64,000 nucleotides of DNA, taken from the NCBI RefSeq assembly GCF_027563465.1, contig NZ_JAPFQA010000001.1:186001-250000 (forward strand), in the 5' to 3' direction. The notes under the pieces were generated by a model. It saw only the letters and a program-made list of their open reading frames with translations, made no database searches and was not told the origin of the DNA. The position numbers were made by a program, and so were the translations under genes. This DNA is from Mesorhizobium qingshengii. GTDB taxonomy: Bacteria > Pseudomonadota > Alphaproteobacteria > Rhizobiales > Rhizobiaceae. The stretch's first letter is position 1, and the number at the start of each line of letters is the position of its first letter. Positions 61,586 to 64,000 of this stretch are shown here, piece after piece.

Positions 61586-62683
<1,098 letters not shown>

Positions 62684-62687
62684 TGGA

Positions 62688-63563
62688 TCAGCCTTTCACC
62701 GCGCCGGACGTCAGGCCGCCGACAAGGTGTTTCTGGACGATGTAGGTGAGGGTGAGCGCCGGAATGATCATCACCACGGCGAGCGCGCACATGCCGCGCC
62801 AGTCGATGGTGAACTCGGCGGTGTAATCGAGCAGGCCGACCGGCAGCGTCTTGGCGCTTACCGAGCGGGTCAGCTGCGAGGCCAGCGCGAACTCGTTCCA
62901 GCAGGTCAGGAAGGCGAAGATCGCGGCGGACGCGATGCCAGGCCCGGCGAGCGGGAACTCGACCTGCCAGAAGGCCTGCCAACGTGTGCAGCCGTCGATC
63001 TGCGCTGCTTCGGCGAGGTCTTTGGGCACCTGGCGGAAGAAGCCGTCGATCAGCCAGATCGTGAACGGCACGTTGAGCGCGACATAGGCAAGGATCAGCC
63101 CGAAATGCGTGTCGATGATGCCGAGCCGCACATAGAGGAAGAACAGCGGCAGCGAGAGCGCGATGCCGGGCACCGTGCGTGTCAGCATCAGGCCGAGGAA
63201 GACGCTGGACTTGCCGCGGAAACGGTAGCGCGCGAAGGCATAGCCGCCGGCCATGCCGATGGCGACCGCGATGATCGTCGATGTCACCGAGATGATCAGC
63301 GAGTTGCGGAAGTATTCGATCACCGGGATGCCGCCCTTGCCGATGCCTGAGAACATGGCGACATAGGCGTCGAGCGAGATCTCCTGCGGGATCCACACTG
63401 GCGGCTTGGCCATGATCTCGACGGTCGGCCGCAGCGACGACAGCACGATCCACAGGCCCGGCAGGCAGATCGTCAGCATCGCCAGGAACAGGCCGATGCG
63501 ATAGACGATGCCCAGCAACCGACGCTTGAGGCGGGCGGAAGAATTCTCGTCCATCCTCACCAC
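62688..63563 (-). CDS. CUT1 sugar ABC transporter permease (MalG-like)
   Basis: The 291-residue protein has six hydrophobic segments and the conserved loop DLAEAAQIDGCTRWQAFWQV, the EAA motif that contacts the ATPase. It pairs with the MalF-like permease whose gene overlaps its start by seven bases. The order binding protein, MalF, MalG, MalK is usual, so the binding-protein gene should lie beyond the right edge of the window. Confidence 0.94.
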   Translation of the reverse strand: MVRMDENSSARLKRRLLGIVYRIGLFLAMLTICLPGLWIVLSSLRPTVEIMAKPPVWIPQEISLDAYVAMFSGIGKGGIPVIEYFRNSLIISVTSTIIAVAIGMAGGYAFARYRFRGKSSVFLGLMLTRTVPGIALSLPLFFLYVRLGIIDTHFGLILAYVALNVPFTIWLIDGFFRQVPKDLAEAAQIDGCTRWQAFWQVEFPLAGPGIASAAIFAFLTCWNEFALASQLTRSVSAKTLPVGLLDYTAEFTIDWRGMCALAVVMIIPALTLTYIVQKHLVGGLTSGAVKG

Positions 63564-64000
63564 TCCGCGCCGATCTGCGTGCGCGCCGCGGCGAGCTTGT
63601 TGAAGAAGTAGACGGTGAAGGCGATCGACAGCAGGATCGAGAAATAGGCCATGGCGTTGGCCATGCCCATGCGCCCGTCGCTATAGGCGGTGCGCGCCAC
63701 CAGCGTCCACAACAGCTCGGTGCGGCCCGCCGGTCCGCCGTCGGTCATGATCTTGACGATGTCATAGGCGCGCGCGACGTCGAGCGAGCGGATGGTCATG
63801 GCGATGTAGGCGAAAGGCATGACGAAGGGCCACGTCACATAGCGAAATGTCTGCCACGGCGTGCAGCCGTCGACCCGCGCCGCCTCGATCGGCTCCTTGG
63901 GCATGGCCAGCAGACCGGCGAGGATCAGGATGGCGAAGATCGCCGTCGACGACCAGATCTCGGCGATCGAAATGGCGATGAAGGCGAGATGGCCTTCGAT
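63557..64000 (-). CDS. CUT1 sugar ABC transporter permease (MalF-like), 3' part
   Basis: The frame is open to the window edge, so only the last 147 residues are visible. They include the EAA loop MPKEPIEAARVDGCTPWQTF and the following hydrophobic segments, ending KLAAARTQIGAEW. The upstream part reads IAEIWSSTAIFAILILAGL, which continues the membrane domain. The apparent ATG at 63904 is internal. It works with the MalG-like permease and the UgpC-like ATPase. Confidence 0.9.
   Translation of the reverse strand: MEGHLAFIAISIAEIWSSTAIFAILILAGLLAMPKEPIEAARVDGCTPWQTFRYVTWPFVMPFAYIAMTIRSLDVARAYDIVKIMTDGGPAGRTELLWTLVARTAYSDGRMGMANAMAYFSILLSIAFTVYFFNKLAAARTQIGAEW

Overview
The window looks like a chromosome or large-replicon segment of a high-GC alphaproteobacterium of the rhizobial type. 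A Mesorhizobium-like organism is my best guess, based on the style of the small conserved proteins, the FixK-type boxes and the dense ABC-transporter/catabolic operons; no 16S or other marker gene is present to prove it. No tRNA, rRNA, CRISPR array, insertion sequence or prophage was recognised.

Region 1 (about 1-21.5 kb) is a stress and low-oxygen island. After an Nramp transporter end, a CarS-like membrane enzyme and a frameshifted metallophosphoesterase come a cytochrome c, three two-domain universal stress proteins, a phosphoribosyltransferase, a PRPP synthase, Hsp20, a second FtsH, a lone GroEL, a Spy-like periplasmic protein, BON, ChaB, DUF2267, DUF3775, PNPOx-like, flavin reductase and host-attachment-like proteins, plus several very small genes. 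The unifying feature is regulatory. Nine perfect FNR/FixK-type boxes (TTGAY-N4-RTCAA) and three near matches lie in this stretch, most of them 50-75 bp upstream of a start codon. No FixK/FNR gene is in the window, but a broken remnant of a FixJ-like response regulator is.

Region 2 (21.6-31 kb) is a GntR-controlled sugar or sugar-acid operon: periplasmic binding protein, ATPase, a double-length permease, SDR dehydrogenase, gulonate-3-dehydrogenase-like enzyme, beta-keto acid cleavage enzyme (BKACE) and SMP-30 lactonase. Together these could form an oxidative route that cleaves a 3-keto acid with acetyl-CoA, without phosphorylation.

Region 3 (31.2-44.8 kb) has a LysR regulator divergent from a long operon: PxpA, a biotin carrier protein, biotin carboxylase, PxpB, PxpC, a TorT/RbsB-like ABC transporter, the biotin transporter BioY, and a three-subunit molybdenum hydroxylase whose large subunit is frameshifted. 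The set suggests biotin-dependent opening of a lactam or related N-heterocycle.

Region 4 (44.9-57.4 kb) has an aldehyde dehydrogenase divergent from a second GntR operon: proline-racemase-family epimerase, polar amino-acid ABC transporter, aldehyde dehydrogenase, GMC oxidoreductase, HpaI-type aldolase, D-amino-acid dehydrogenase-like enzyme and a 2-hydroxyacid dehydrogenase. It probably degrades an imino or hydroxy amino acid. S-formylglutathione hydrolase follows.

Region 5 (58.6-64 kb, minus strand, cut by the window edge) is a CUT1 sugar transporter operon with an enolase-superfamily sugar-acid dehydratase, RhaM-like mutarotase, Gfo/Idh/MocA dehydrogenase and MaoC-like hydratase.
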